Source: Acidobacteriota bacterium (GTDB taxonomy: Bacteria > Acidobacteriota > Vicinamibacteria > Fen-336). Taken from it: DNA of 64,000 nucleotides. The stretch spans positions 59,008 to 123,007 of the forward strand of contig QHVM01000082.1 of assembly GCA_003223555.1 (NCBI GenBank), written 5' to 3'. This document shows, piece by piece, positions 1-8,328 of the stretch (position 1 is the first letter of the stretch; each line of letters starts with the position of its first letter). The notes beneath the pieces were generated by a model, which saw only the letters and a list, made by a program, of their open reading frames with translations, ran no database searches and was not told the origin of the DNA. Made by a program: the position numbers and the translations under genes.

Positions 1-114
1 ATCCGCGCCCTCGAACAGAGGCGGTCGGCGGCCCAGGGGGGCGGGCTGGAGCGGCCGGCTCGGTCGGCCTGGCGCCGGGCCGCCCGGGCCGAGCTCATCG
101 GAGACCGGGATTGA
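1..114 (+). CDS. C-terminal 37 residues of an upstream CDS, partial
   Basis: Reading from base 1, the frame is open for 37 codons and ends at TGA 112-114. The peptide is Arg/Ala-rich and ends in ELIGDRD. The stop overlaps the TTG start of the biotin carrier gene (TTGA), so the two are probably translationally coupled. Biotin carrier genes commonly follow a biotin carboxylase or carboxyltransferase subunit, so this is plausibly the tail of one. That rests on context only, because no diagnostic motif lies inside the window. Confidence 0.45.
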   Translation: MRALEQRRSAAQGGGLERPARSAWRRAARAELIGDRD

Positions 115-605
115 TCCTGGACGCCACCGTCGACGGCCAGAGGCACCGGGTCGAAGTGGTCGGCGGCCGGGGCCGCTATACCGTGACCCTCGACGGACGC
201 GCCCTCGATGTGGACTGGCAGCCCGGCCCCGGGCCCTTCGCGAGCCTCGTCGTCGGCGGGCGCAGCCACGACATCGGACTCGAGCCCTGGTCCGGGGGCT
301 ATCGGGTCCTCGTCGCCGGCCACGAGTTCGACGTCGAGCTGTCCGAGACGACCGGCGCCGGGCCCGAGAACCCCCGGCCCGCGCCGGCCGGACCCGCCCG
401 CCTGACCGCACCCATGCCCGGACGCATCGTCCGCTTGCTCGCGGAGCCGGGCCAGGAGGTCCAGGCCGGACAGGGCCTGGTGGTGATGGAAGCGATGAAG
501 ATGGAGAACGAGCTGCGCTCGCCGCGGGCGGGGCGGGTCGCGGAGGTCCACGTACGCGAGCGGCAGACGATCGAGACCGGCGCGCTCCTGGTGGTCGTGG
601 AGTGA
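111..605 (+). CDS. Biotin carboxyl carrier protein (biotinyl domain subunit of an acyl-CoA carboxylase)
   Basis: A 164-residue protein that carries covalently bound biotin between the carboxylase and carboxyltransferase subunits of a cytoplasmic acyl-CoA carboxylase. The C-terminal biotinyl/lipoyl domain (about 95-164) shows the signature VVMEAMKMENEL, which makes Lys130 the biotinylated residue. The N-terminal 80 residues are beta-rich, and a Pro/Ala linker (about 84-98) separates the two halves, as in carrier subunits of propionyl/acetyl-CoA carboxylases. The TTG start overlaps the upstream stop, and the TGA stop overlaps the next GTG start (GTGA). Which acyl-CoA is used cannot be told from this subunit. 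Confidence 0.9.
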   Translation: MILDATVDGQRHRVEVVGGRGRYTVTLDGRALDVDWQPGPGPFASLVVGGRSHDIGLEPWSGGYRVLVAGHEFDVELSETTGAGPENPRPAPAGPARLTAPMPGRIVRLLAEPGQEVQAGQGLVVMEAMKMENELRSPRAGRVAEVHVRERQTIETGALLVVVE

Positions 606-3600
606 GCCGCCGCCGGTCCGCGCTCGCCTTCGTCGTGCTGCTGCTGGCGCTGCTGGCGGCCGCCGTCCTGCGCCTGCCGCTCTGGTCCGCCGAACTGATC
701 GCTTCGAGGCTGTCTTCCTTCTTCGGCCGTCCCACGCGCGTGGGCTCCGTCCACTACCGCTTCTTCCCGTTCGCGGCCGAGATCCGCGACCTGCGGGTGG
801 CGGGCGCCACGCCGTCCGCGCCGCCCTTCCTCGAGATCCCGCGCATCGTCGCCGCTCCTTCGTTGCGCCCGCTGTGGGACCGGCGGCTGCTGCTCGGCCT
901 GCTGGAGGTGGACGGCCCGAAGATCCGGGTCAACGCCTTCCGGGACGGGGGAGACGACCTGCCGGAGATCCGGACCGGCAGCGGGCCGGCCGGCCTGCAG
1001 GTACGTATCGGCCGGCTGCTCATCCGCGGGGGCGAGGTCGTGATCGACCATCAGCGCGTGCCGTTGGATCTCGACCTGCCCGGCTTCGAGGGCCAGCTCC
1101 GCCAGGGGGCCGGCCGCGCGCTGTCGGGCCGCGTGTCGTTCGGCCCGGGCGACGTGCGGTTCGGCGACAATCCGCCGCTGCCGCTGACGACCGAGATGGG
1201 GCTGACCGTGGAGGGCCCCCGCCTCACCGTGAGCTCCGGGCGACTGCGAGCCGAGGGCACCGACCTCGCGTACCACGGGGCGCTGCAGATCGCTCCCCTG
1301 AGCGGCGAGTTCACGGTGGACGGGCCGGTGGACCTCGACGTGCTGGAGCGCCACGTGGTGCGGACCGGCTTCGGCCTCCGGGGCGCCGCCCGCTACGACG
1401 GCGCCGTGGTCGTCGATCGCTCGCGGATCGGCGTTCGGGGCCGGCTGGAGGGGGGGGCGGGCAGCTTCGACGGCGTGCCTGTCCCCCGCTATGCGGGGGA
1501 GGTCATGTGGGACGAGCGCGGCGTCCACCTGAAGCGGTTCGACGTCGACGCCTTCGGCGGCTCCGCCACCCTCGACGTCGAGGTGCCGCCCTCCCCGGGC
1601 CACGCGCGCCTCTCCGGGCAGCTCCGGGGCATGGATGCGGAGGGGCTCAGCCGGATGGTCTTCGGCATCGGCGCCGCCGGCATCGGCGCGACCGCTACCG
1701 GCCCTCTGTCGCTCGAATGGCCGCGGGGCCGGGCCCGCGACCTGACCGGCACCCTGGCCTTCGAGCTTTCTCCCCGCGGCGACGGCCGGACCCCCTTGTC
1801 CGGCCGCGTGGAGTGGCGGGCGACGAACGGCGTGCAGCAGCTCGACCTCGCCGAGCTGCACACATCCTCGACCGAGGCGAGCCTGCAAGGGAGCATCGGG
1901 CGTGACGACCGGGCCGACCTCTCTCTCGGTGCGGAGAGCCGGGACCTGGCCGCCACCGACGACCTCCTGCTGCGTGTCCGCCGCGCGCTCGGCGCGCGCG
2001 ATCCGCAGAAGGCCGGCTTCACCGGCGCGGGCTCCTTCCACGGCCACTGGCGGGGGACGCTCTCGGAGCCGGTCTTCGAGGGCCGTTTCTCCGGCGAGGA
2101 CCTGGGCTACCTGGGGGTGGTCTGGGGACGCGCGGAATGGGCCGGAGCGGCCCGGGCCGACGAGGTGCGCTCGCACTCCCTCGTCCTGCGCCGGAGCGGG
2201 GGCGAGCTGTGGCTCGACGGTGCGGCCGGCACCGGAGCCTACGGCGAGGACGACCGGCTCGACCTCACGCTGCGGCTCCGCGGCTGGCCGGCGGAGGACC
2301 TGGCCCGCGCCCTGGAGTGGGACGTCGACGTGAAAGGGCTCGTCTCGGGGGAGGCGACCGTGCGCGGCCGGCGCAGCGCCCCCGAAGCCACCGCCCACCT
2401 CACCGCCGCCGAAGGCCGCTACTACCGCGTGCCGTTCACCGACCTCGATCTGCGCTCGTCGGTCGGGGGCGGGGTGACGCAAGTGAAGGCCGGCCGGGCC
2501 CGGGTGGGCGGCGGCGCGCTGAGCTTCCACGGGAGCCTCAGCGACGACGGCGTCTACGACGGGGCGGCGGAGGTCTCGGCCCTCGAGGTGGGGGAGCTGC
2601 TGGCGTCGGCCACGCCCGAGCTGCATTGGGGGGGGAAGCTCTCCGGCCAGCTCCTCGTCCAGGGCCCACGCGAACGGCCGCGCCTGCAGGCGCGGCTGAG
2701 CGCGCCGCAGCTCACCCTGGGGGGCGAGACCGTGGGCGAGCTCGACGCGCGCCTGCTCGGCACGGGCGACGGCCGCCTGTCGGTGGAAGCGAAATGCCGC
2801 GCGGAAAACGTGGACCTCTCCGCCCAGGGACGCCTCGGCCTTCTCGCGCCCTACGAGTCGGATGTCAGCGTCCAGGCCCGCCGGACGAGCCTGGATCCCT
2901 TCCTGCGCCTCGCCCTGAAGTCCCTGCCGGCTTCGCTCGGTGTCGTGGCCACTGGCCAGGGGCGGCTCCAGGGGCCGCTCGCCTCGCCCCGGCAGATGCG
3001 GGCCGAGGCCGTCGTCGACCGCCTCGAGCTGCAGCTGCCCGACTACCCGGTCGCCAACCGCGCCCCACTGCGGCTGGCGATGGACGGCGGCCGGCTGCGC
3101 TTCGAGCAGTTCCAGCTGGCCGGCGAGGGAACGGACCTCGCGGTGGAAGGCAGCGCGGCCGCGGTCACCGACGGCGCGGTGGACTTGAATGTCAAGGGCA
3201 CGGCCCACCTCGCGCTGGTATCGCTCCTCGCCCGCGACCTCCGCGGCCAGGGAGCGGCCCGGGTCTCGGTCTCGGTGGGCGGCACCCGCAGCGCGCCGCA
3301 GGTGGACGGCGCGCTGGAGGTCGAGGGAGGCTCGGTGCGGCTGCGCGGCTTCCCCCACGGCGTGGACGATGTGCGGGGCACCGTGCGCTTCACCCAGGCC
3401 GGCGCGCACTTCTCCGGCGTGACCGGCACGGTGGGCGGGGGACCGGTGGAGCTGGAAGGCCAGGCCGTCTACGACAAGGCGCGCCTCACCACCTTCGACG
3501 TCCACGCCACCGGCCGGTCCCTGGCCCTGCGGTACCCGGAGGGCTTGCGCAGCGTGGTAGACGCCGACCTGCGCTTCTTCGGCGATCCCGCCCGTCCGTG

Positions 3601-4468
3601 GCTCACCGGGACCCTGGACGTGCGCCAGGCCACCTGGACCCGGCGGTACGACCTCACCACCGAGCTGATGGCCGAAGGCCGCCCGGCCCCGGAGAGCGCG
3701 TCGCTCGGCGGCGGGCTGCGCTACGACGTGAAGGTAAGCGCGCCCGGCACGCTGAAGGTCGACAACAACCTGGCCACCCTCCAGGCCCGGGCCGACCTGA
3801 ACCTGCAAGGTACCTACGACGCGCCGGTGGTGATCGGGCACGCCGAAGTGGACCGGGGCCGGGTCTACTTCCAGGGCAACACCTACGTGATCCGGCGCGG
3901 GGCGATCGACTTCACCAACCCCCGGAAGGTGGATCCTCTCTTCGACATCGAGGCCGAGACGCGTGTCCAGAGCTATCGCATCACGCTCAAGATGAACGGG
4001 ACGCTGGAGCGCGTGTATCCCACGCTCACCTCCGACCCGCCGCTGGCCGAGTACCAGATCCTGGCCGTCCTCGCGGGCGCGCCGCCCGAGGAGCAGCAGG
4101 TCCTCGATCCCACGCAGCGCGAGCTGGCCCAGCGGAAGCTGGCGGTGGCGGGGGCCGCGACCGTCTTCAGCGGCCGCATCTCGGAGGAGCTGGGGCTGGA
4201 GAAGGGTGCTTCCCTCCTCGGGCTCAACCGCTTCTCGATCGCCCCCACCTGGACCCACGGCGAGGCCGCCCTGCCCACCGCCCGCGTCACGGTGGGCAAG
4301 CGCATCACGCCCGACGTGAACGTCGTGTACTCGGTGGACCTGAGCGGGGTCGAGGAGCGCATCGTCACCGTCGAGTACACCCTCTCCGACCGCTTCTCGG
4401 TCGTGCTCACCCGGGACGAGACGACCGGCTACGGGTTCGACGTGAGGGTCCGCCAGACGCGGCGATGA
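602..4468 (+). CDS. tamB: TamB-type translocation/assembly module protein (AsmA-like, DUF490)
   Basis: A 1288-residue inner-membrane-anchored protein spanning the periplasm. Members of this family form a long hydrophobic beta-groove thought to move lipids, and to assist outer-membrane protein assembly with an Omp85 partner. One transmembrane helix (about 7-27) is followed by an AsmA-like start and many short beta-repeats. The last 300 residues hold the TamB/DUF490 domain, including GRVYFQGNTYVIRRG and a conserved stretch ending in LAVLAGAPPEE. The GTG start overlaps the carrier stop. The ATGA at its end couples it to the Omp85 gene, matching the tamA-tamB pairing known in Proteobacteria (order reversed here). 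Typical TamB length is 1200-1500 residues. Confidence 0.88.
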   Translation: MSRRRSALAFVVLLLALLAAAVLRLPLWSAELIASRLSSFFGRPTRVGSVHYRFFPFAAEIRDLRVAGATPSAPPFLEIPRIVAAPSLRPLWDRRLLLGLLEVDGPKIRVNAFRDGGDDLPEIRTGSGPAGLQVRIGRLLIRGGEVVIDHQRVPLDLDLPGFEGQLRQGAGRALSGRVSFGPGDVRFGDNPPLPLTTEMGLTVEGPRLTVSSGRLRAEGTDLAYHGALQIAPLSGEFTVDGPVDLDVLERHVVRTGFGLRGAARYDGAVVVDRSRIGVRGRLEGGAGSFDGVPVPRYAGEVMWDERGVHLKRFDVDAFGGSATLDVEVPPSPGHARLSGQLRGMDAEGLSRMVFGIGAAGIGATATGPLSLEWPRGRARDLTGTLAFELSPRGDGRTPLSGRVEWRATNGVQQLDLAELHTSSTEASLQGSIGRDDRADLSLGAESRDLAATDDLLLRVRRALGARDPQKAGFTGAGSFHGHWRGTLSEPVFEGRFSGEDLGYLGVVWGRAEWAGAARADEVRSHSLVLRRSGGELWLDGAAGTGAYGEDDRLDLTLRLRGWPAEDLARALEWDVDVKGLVSGEATVRGRRSAPEATAHLTAAEGRYYRVPFTDLDLRSSVGGGVTQVKAGRARVGGGALSFHGSLSDDGVYDGAAEVSALEVGELLASATPELHWGGKLSGQLLVQGPRERPRLQARLSAPQLTLGGETVGELDARLLGTGDGRLSVEAKCRAENVDLSAQGRLGLLAPYESDVSVQARRTSLDPFLRLALKSLPASLGVVATGQGRLQGPLASPRQMRAEAVVDRLELQLPDYPVANRAPLRLAMDGGRLRFEQFQLAGEGTDLAVEGSAAAVTDGAVDLNVKGTAHLALVSLLARDLRGQGAARVSVSVGGTRSAPQVDGALEVEGGSVRLRGFPHGVDDVRGTVRFTQAGAHFSGVTGTVGGGPVELEGQAVYDKARLTTFDVHATGRSLALRYPEGLRSVVDADLRFFGDPARPWLTGTLDVRQATWTRRYDLTTELMAEGRPAPESASLGGGLRYDVKVSAPGTLKVDNNLATLQARADLNLQGTYDAPVVIGHAEVDRGRVYFQGNTYVIRRGAIDFTNPRKVDPLFDIEAETRVQSYRITLKMNGTLERVYPTLTSDPPLAEYQILAVLAGAPPEEQQVLDPTQRELAQRKLAVAGAATVFSGRISEELGLEKGASLLGLNRFSIAPTWTHGEAALPTARVTVGKRITPDVNVVYSVDLSGVEERIVTVEYTLSDRFSVVLTRDETTGYGFDVRVRQTRR

Positions 4469-4875
4469 GCGCGCTCGTCCCCGCCCTCCTCCTGAGCCTC
4501 CCGCTTCCGACCCCCGCCGCCCCCGCTGCCCCGATGACCGACCTCGTCGCCTCGGTCCGCGTCGCCGCCCCCGAGGCCGACGTCGAGCGGCTGTCCCGCT
4601 ACGTGGAGGTCAAGGTGGGCGAGCCGCTGCGCCCCGACGTCGTGCGCCACGTCGTGGAGCTGTTCTACGCCACCGGCGGGTACGAGGACGTGATCGTGGA
4701 GGCGGAGCGCGGTCCAGCCGGCCTGGACGTCGTCTTCCGCCCCATCCCCGCCCCGCTGCTCGCCGCAGTCGTCGTCGAGGGGGACCGCGTGGTCTCTCCC
4801 GGCGAGCTGGCCCGCGTCGCGCGGCTGCGCCCCCTCTCGCCCTCGGCACGCGCGGCTACCTGGAGGCCCGGGTGA
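4465..4875 (+). CDS. Omp85 (TamA/BamA-type) N-terminal fragment: signal peptide and first POTRA, frameshifted
   Basis: Starts at ATG 4465, overlapping the tamB stop. Residues 1-23 form a signal peptide (SALVPALLLSLPLP...APAAP), followed by a POTRA domain (about 24-100) and the start of a second one ending in LARVARLRP. After about base 4845 this frame gives meaningless Ser/Ala/Arg residues and stops at 4875. The continuation (RGYLEARV) appears in another frame only a few codons later. About 20 residues normally found between the two motifs of a POTRA are absent, so this looks like a short out-of-frame deletion rather than a single-base slip. The gene continues in the next two fragments. Confidence 0.75.
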   Translation: MSALVPALLLSLPLPTPAAPAAPMTDLVASVRVAAPEADVERLSRYVEVKVGEPLRPDVVRHVVELFYATGGYEDVIVEAERGPAGLDVVFRPIPAPLLAAVVVEGDRVVSPGELARVARLRPLSPSARAATWRPG

Positions 4876-6428
4876 GCGCGGCCGCCCGGCGTCATGCCGG
4901 GGGGGCCGACGCGGTCTTCGCCGTGCGGTCGGGGCCCCGGGCGCGGGTGGGGACGGCGCGGGTAGAGGGCGCGGGCGGCCTCGAGGCCGGGCTGCGGGGC
5001 CGGATGCGGCCCGGCGCCGGCGGGGTGTTCCGCCGCGAGCGCGCCCAGGCGGCGGCGGAAGCCATGCGCCGGGATCTCGTCCGGCAGGGCCACTGGCGCG
5101 CGGAGGTCGACCTCGACGAGTCCTATGACCCGGCTTCGGGCAGGGTGGCGCTGGTGTTCCGGGCCCGTCCCGGACCGCGGACCGAGGTGGAGTTCCGCGG
5201 CGCGCGCGTCCCCCACGGCCTTCGCTCCGCGGTGGAGGCGTCGTTGCGGGAGGGCGGGCTGAAGACCGACGCGCTCGAGGAATCGGTCGACCGGATCGAG
5301 GAGGACTATCACCGCCGGGGCTTCCGCGACGTGGCGGTCGTCCGGGGCGAGCAGGCGCGGGGGGACTCCCGGCAAGTCGACGTGCGGCCTGGAGACCCGG
5401 CCCGCGTGGCCTCGGTGCGGATCGACGCGGACGTGGAGGACGTCGCCTGGCCGCGGCTGGCCACGCGGCCCGGCCAGCCCCTGCAGGACGCGCTGGTGGC
5501 CGATGACGCGGGGAAGGTCGCGCGCGCGCTGGAGGCCGCCGGCCATGCCACCCCGCGCGTGGACCCGGTGCTGCCGGAGGGCGGCGGGGACGTGCCGGTG
5601 CTCTTCCGCGCCGAGGCGGGGCCGCGGACCGTCGTGGCCACGGTCGAAGTCGACGCCCCGGTCCCGCTTCCCGCCGACAGCGCCGCCCGCGAGCTGTTCG
5701 TGCGCCCGGGGGCGCCCTACCGCGTCCGCGACGTGGCCCGCGACCGCAACGCCCTGCTCACCGCGTACCGCGACGCCGGCTACGCCCAGGCCGACGTCAC
5801 GCCCGAGTTGACGCTGTCCGAAGACCGCCGGCAAGCGAAGGTCGTGCTCCACGTCGCGCCCGGTCCCCGGCTGAGCGTCGACCACGTGGTCGTGGCCGGC
5901 CTGGAGCGGACCGACGAGGAGGTGGTCCGCCGCGAGATCACGCTGAAGGAAGGGGGCGCCCTCGGGCAGCAGCAGGTCATCGAGTCCCAGCGCCGGCTGG
6001 GGGCGCTCGGCCTCTTCCAGCGCGTGAGCGTCACCGAGATCGACCCCGAGAGCACGGGCAAGCGCACCGTCCTCGTCTCGGCCGAGGAGGCGCCCCTCAC
6101 GACCGTGGCCTACCTTGTCGGCCTTTGCCCGCCTGAGCTTCAAGGGCAGCCGGTTCCTGGTGACGTTCCGGGAGCCGTACCTGCTGGGCCGGCGGCAGGA
6201 GATGTTCGCCACCGGCTTCCGGGAGGAGGCCGAGCGGCCGTTCTTCGACTTCATCCGCTACGGCGGCCTGCTGCAGACCGCCCACGCCCTGTCCCCGCGC
6301 TGGAGCCTGATCCTGCGTTACGGCTACCAGCGCGTGCACGTCTTCAACGTGTCGAACCCGGGAGAGGTCTCGCGCGAGTTCGGCAACTACGCGGTGGCGG
6401 GCCCGTCCTCCTCGGTGGTGAACGATAG
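4872..6428 (+). CDS. Omp85 (TamA/BamA-type) middle fragment: POTRA repeats
   Basis: The middle part of the disrupted Omp85 protein. POTRA sequence is recognisable upstream of the nominal GTG 4872 (RGYLEARV from about 4850) and runs to about 6112. Several POTRA units each carry a charged strand, an 'RVxxxxRDRNALLTAYRDAGYAQADV' style helix-strand pattern and a PGPR-type turn. The last unit contains LSVDHVVVAGLERTDEE and ends at APLTTVAY. After 6112 the frame leaves the protein and is a shadow until 6428. The expected segment leading into the first barrel strand is missing, and the barrel resumes in the frame that starts near 6115. Confidence 0.7.
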   Translation: MSAAARRHAGGADAVFAVRSGPRARVGTARVEGAGGLEAGLRGRMRPGAGGVFRRERAQAAAEAMRRDLVRQGHWRAEVDLDESYDPASGRVALVFRARPGPRTEVEFRGARVPHGLRSAVEASLREGGLKTDALEESVDRIEEDYHRRGFRDVAVVRGEQARGDSRQVDVRPGDPARVASVRIDADVEDVAWPRLATRPGQPLQDALVADDAGKVARALEAAGHATPRVDPVLPEGGGDVPVLFRAEAGPRTVVATVEVDAPVPLPADSAARELFVRPGAPYRVRDVARDRNALLTAYRDAGYAQADVTPELTLSEDRRQAKVVLHVAPGPRLSVDHVVVAGLERTDEEVVRREITLKEGGALGQQQVIESQRRLGALGLFQRVSVTEIDPESTGKRTVLVSAEEAPLTTVAYLVGLCPPELQGQPVPGDVPGAVPAGPAAGDVRHRLPGGGRAAVLRLHPLRRPAADRPRPVPALEPDPALRLPARARLQRVEPGRGLARVRQLRGGGPVLLGGER

Positions 6429-6972
6429 CCGCGACGACCCGCTCGAGCCGCACCGGGGCCGGTTCCTGAGCGCGGACGTCCAGTTCTCCGACAACTGGCT
6501 GGGCGGTGACACGTTCGTGAAGGGGTTCGTCCAGGCCTCGGGCTTCGAGCGGCTGACCTCGCGGGTGGTGCTGGCCCTCAACGCCCGCCTGGGGCTGGGG
6601 CGAACGCTGGGCCTGGAGGAGTCGATCTTCCTCCCTCGCGCCGAGCGCTTCTATGCGGGGGGGGACTACTCGCTGCGCGGTTTCAGCCTCGACAGCGTGC
6701 TGCCCTCCGGCGGCAACGCCCTGCTGCTGGGCAGCGCGGAGCTGCGCGTCGACACCGGCCGTTACCTCTCGGCCGCCCTCTTCAGCGACGTGGGCAACGT
6801 CTATCCCCTCGTCTCCGACTTCACGCTCCGTGACCTGCGCTATACGGCCGGCATGGGCCTGCGCTACCGCAGCGCGCTGGGCCCGCTTCGGGTGGACTGG
6901 GGCTTCAAGCTGAACCGCCGTCCCGGCGAGTCGCCCTACCACGTGCATCTCACGATCGGGCATGCGTTCTAA
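6115..6972 (+). CDS. Omp85 (TamA/BamA-type) C-terminal fragment: outer-membrane beta-barrel
   Basis: This frame holds the 16-stranded-type barrel of the Omp85 protein, starting LSAFARLSFKGSRF just downstream of the second lesion. Family hallmarks are visible: alternating hydrophobic strands, the FYAGGDYSLRGF motif (the VRGF/Y-like motif of barrel loop 6), GNVYPLVSDF, and a final strand GPLRVDWGFKLNRR ending in HVHLTIGHAF with the terminal Phe of a BAM targeting signal. The apparent ATG 6115 is not a genuine start. Intact, the three fragments would encode roughly 850-900 residues, a normal length. Position next to tamB argues for a TamA role, but BamA is possible. Confidence 0.78.
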   Translation: MSAFARLSFKGSRFLVTFREPYLLGRRQEMFATGFREEAERPFFDFIRYGGLLQTAHALSPRWSLILRYGYQRVHVFNVSNPGEVSREFGNYAVAGPSSSVVNDSRDDPLEPHRGRFLSADVQFSDNWLGGDTFVKGFVQASGFERLTSRVVLALNARLGLGRTLGLEESIFLPRAERFYAGGDYSLRGFSLDSVLPSGGNALLLGSAELRVDTGRYLSAALFSDVGNVYPLVSDFTLRDLRYTAGMGLRYRSALGPLRVDWGFKLNRRPGESPYHVHLTIGHAF

Positions 6973-7021
6973 TCGAGAATTCGGGGGGGTACAGATCCAA
7001 CGGCAGCACCCTCCCGCGGGC

Positions 7022-7627
7022 ATGCGCTCTCCCCCCCCGGTCGCTCGCTCGCGAGTGAATCGCTCGCGGGCTGCAATTGGCCTGCTGGCCGGTTGCCTGT
7101 CGGCGGCGGCGGCGGCGGCGGCGGCGGAGGTCGTCGAGCGGATCCTGGCCGTGGTGGACAGCCGCCCCCTGATGCTCTCCGAGGTGCGCCTGGTCGAGCA
7201 GCTCCGCGGCCTCGGCCGCCCGGCCGCGCTCGAGGCCCTGGTGGACGAGCAGCTCATGCTGCGCGAAGCCTCCCGCCTGGCCCAGTCGGTGGTGACCGCC
7301 GAGGACGAGCAGCGGGCCTACGAGAGCCTGCTCGCGCGGAACCCCGGCGCCGCCGGCCTGCCCGAGGCGGACCTGCGGCGACTGGTGCGCCGGCAGACGG
7401 CGATCCTGAAGTACGTGGAGTTCCGCTTCCGTCCCCAGGTGCAGATCGGAGACGGGGCCGTGCGGCAGGTCTACGAGCGGGAGTACGGCTCGCGGGCGGA
7501 GCCGCCGTCGTTCGACGCGGTCGCCCCCGAGATCCGACGGCAGCTCGCCGACCGGGAGCTGGACGCGAAGATCGAGGCCTGGGTGAAGGAGCTGCGCGAG
7601 GGCGCGGAGATCCGCTACAACCCGTAG
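7022..7627 (+). CDS. SurA/PpiC-like periplasmic chaperone, N-terminal (SurA_N) domain only
   Basis: A protein of about 201 residues if started at ATG 7022, which puts a plausible signal peptide at the N-terminus (Arg-rich start, then GLLAGCLSAAAAAAAA). An in-frame ATG at 6962 lies inside the barrel gene and would add 20 unlikely residues. The mature part begins EVVERILAVVDSRPLMLSEV, the typical opening of SurA-family outer-membrane-protein chaperones, followed by a helical chaperone domain. No complete parvulin (rotamase) domain is present. It sits directly after the Omp85 gene, fitting a role in outer-membrane protein delivery. Its last 13 bases overlap the 3' end of the convergent glycosyltransferase. 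Confidence 0.75.
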   Translation: MRSPPPVARSRVNRSRAAIGLLAGCLSAAAAAAAAEVVERILAVVDSRPLMLSEVRLVEQLRGLGRPAALEALVDEQLMLREASRLAQSVVTAEDEQRAYESLLARNPGAAGLPEADLRRLVRRQTAILKYVEFRFRPQVQIGDGAVRQVYEREYGSRAEPPSFDAVAPEIRRQLADRELDAKIEAWVKELREGAEIRYNP

Positions 7628-8328
7628 CGGCCGGCCCAGTCGTTGGCGCGGATGCGCAACAGGTCGGGAAAGGCCAGGGACCCCCGCAGCAGGCTCACCC
7701 GGCTGGCCGCGTCGTTGCGCCAGACGACCGGCACCTCGGCGATGCGATAGCCCTTCTTCCGGGCCAGGAAGAGCGCCTCGACGTCGAAGGAGAAGCCGTC
7801 CAGGCGCGCGGCCGAGAACACCGCCTCCGCCGCTGCGGCGGTGAACAGCTTGAAGCCGCACTGGGTGTCCTTCAGGCCCGGCACGGCCAGTGCGCGCACG
7901 AAGAGGTTGAACAGCCGGCCCATGTTCTCGCGGTAGAAGGGCTGGCGCACCTCGATGCGCGCGCCGGGCAGGGCCCGGGAGCCGATCACCACGTCGTAGC
8001 CCTCGTCCATGCGGGCGGCCAGCCGGCCCAGCTCCTCGATGGGCGTCGACAGGTCGGCGTCGCTCATCAGCCTCCGCTCTCCCCCGGCCGCCCGCATCCC
8101 CCGCCGTACCGCGAACCCCTTCCCGCGGTTGGTGGCGTTGCGCAGCACCGTGGCGCCCCCGGTCGATGCGCGCTCGGCGGTCGCATCGGTCGACCCGTCG
8201 TCGACCACCAGCAGCTCGTAGCCTCCCGGCCGGCCGGCCAGGTAGGATGCGATGCGCTCCAGCGTGCGCGGCAACCGCTCCGCCTCGTTGAAGGCCGGCA
8301 CGACCACCGACAGCGCCGGCCCGCTCAG
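7615..8328 (-). CDS. GT2 glycosyltransferase, polyprenyl/dolichyl-phosphate glucosyltransferase-like
   Basis: About 237 residues. The GT-A fold opens with LSVVVPAFNEAERLPRTLE, then VVDDGSTDATAE, NRGKGFAVRRGM and MSDADLSTP (DxD metal/nucleotide site), followed by GSRALPGA and DTQCGFKLF. This pattern is typical of Alg5/DPM-type enzymes that load a sugar onto a polyprenyl phosphate carrier at the inner membrane. No ATG, GTG or TTG precedes the conserved first strand in a good position. A CTG at 8328-8326 overlaps the upstream stop as CTGA, matching the NTGA pattern at the other junctions. GTG 8307 would cut into the first beta strand. It is the last gene of the operon. Confidence 0.85.
   Translation of the reverse strand: MSGPALSVVVPAFNEAERLPRTLERIASYLAGRPGGYELLVVDDGSTDATAERASTGGATVLRNATNRGKGFAVRRGMRAAGGERRLMSDADLSTPIEELGRLAARMDEGYDVVIGSRALPGARIEVRQPFYRENMGRLFNLFVRALAVPGLKDTQCGFKLFTAAAAEAVFSAARLDGFSFDVEALFLARKKGYRIAEVPVVWRNDAASRVSLLRGSLAFPDLLRIRANDWAGRYGL

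Noticed and set aside
299..4258. Open frame of 1319 codons on the minus strand
   Set aside because: Antisense to tamB in a very GC-rich genome. The peptide is Arg/Gly/Pro-biased and has no domain.
7100..7130. GCG microsatellite
   Set aside because: It encodes the Ala-rich end of a signal peptide, a common feature in GC-rich genomes.
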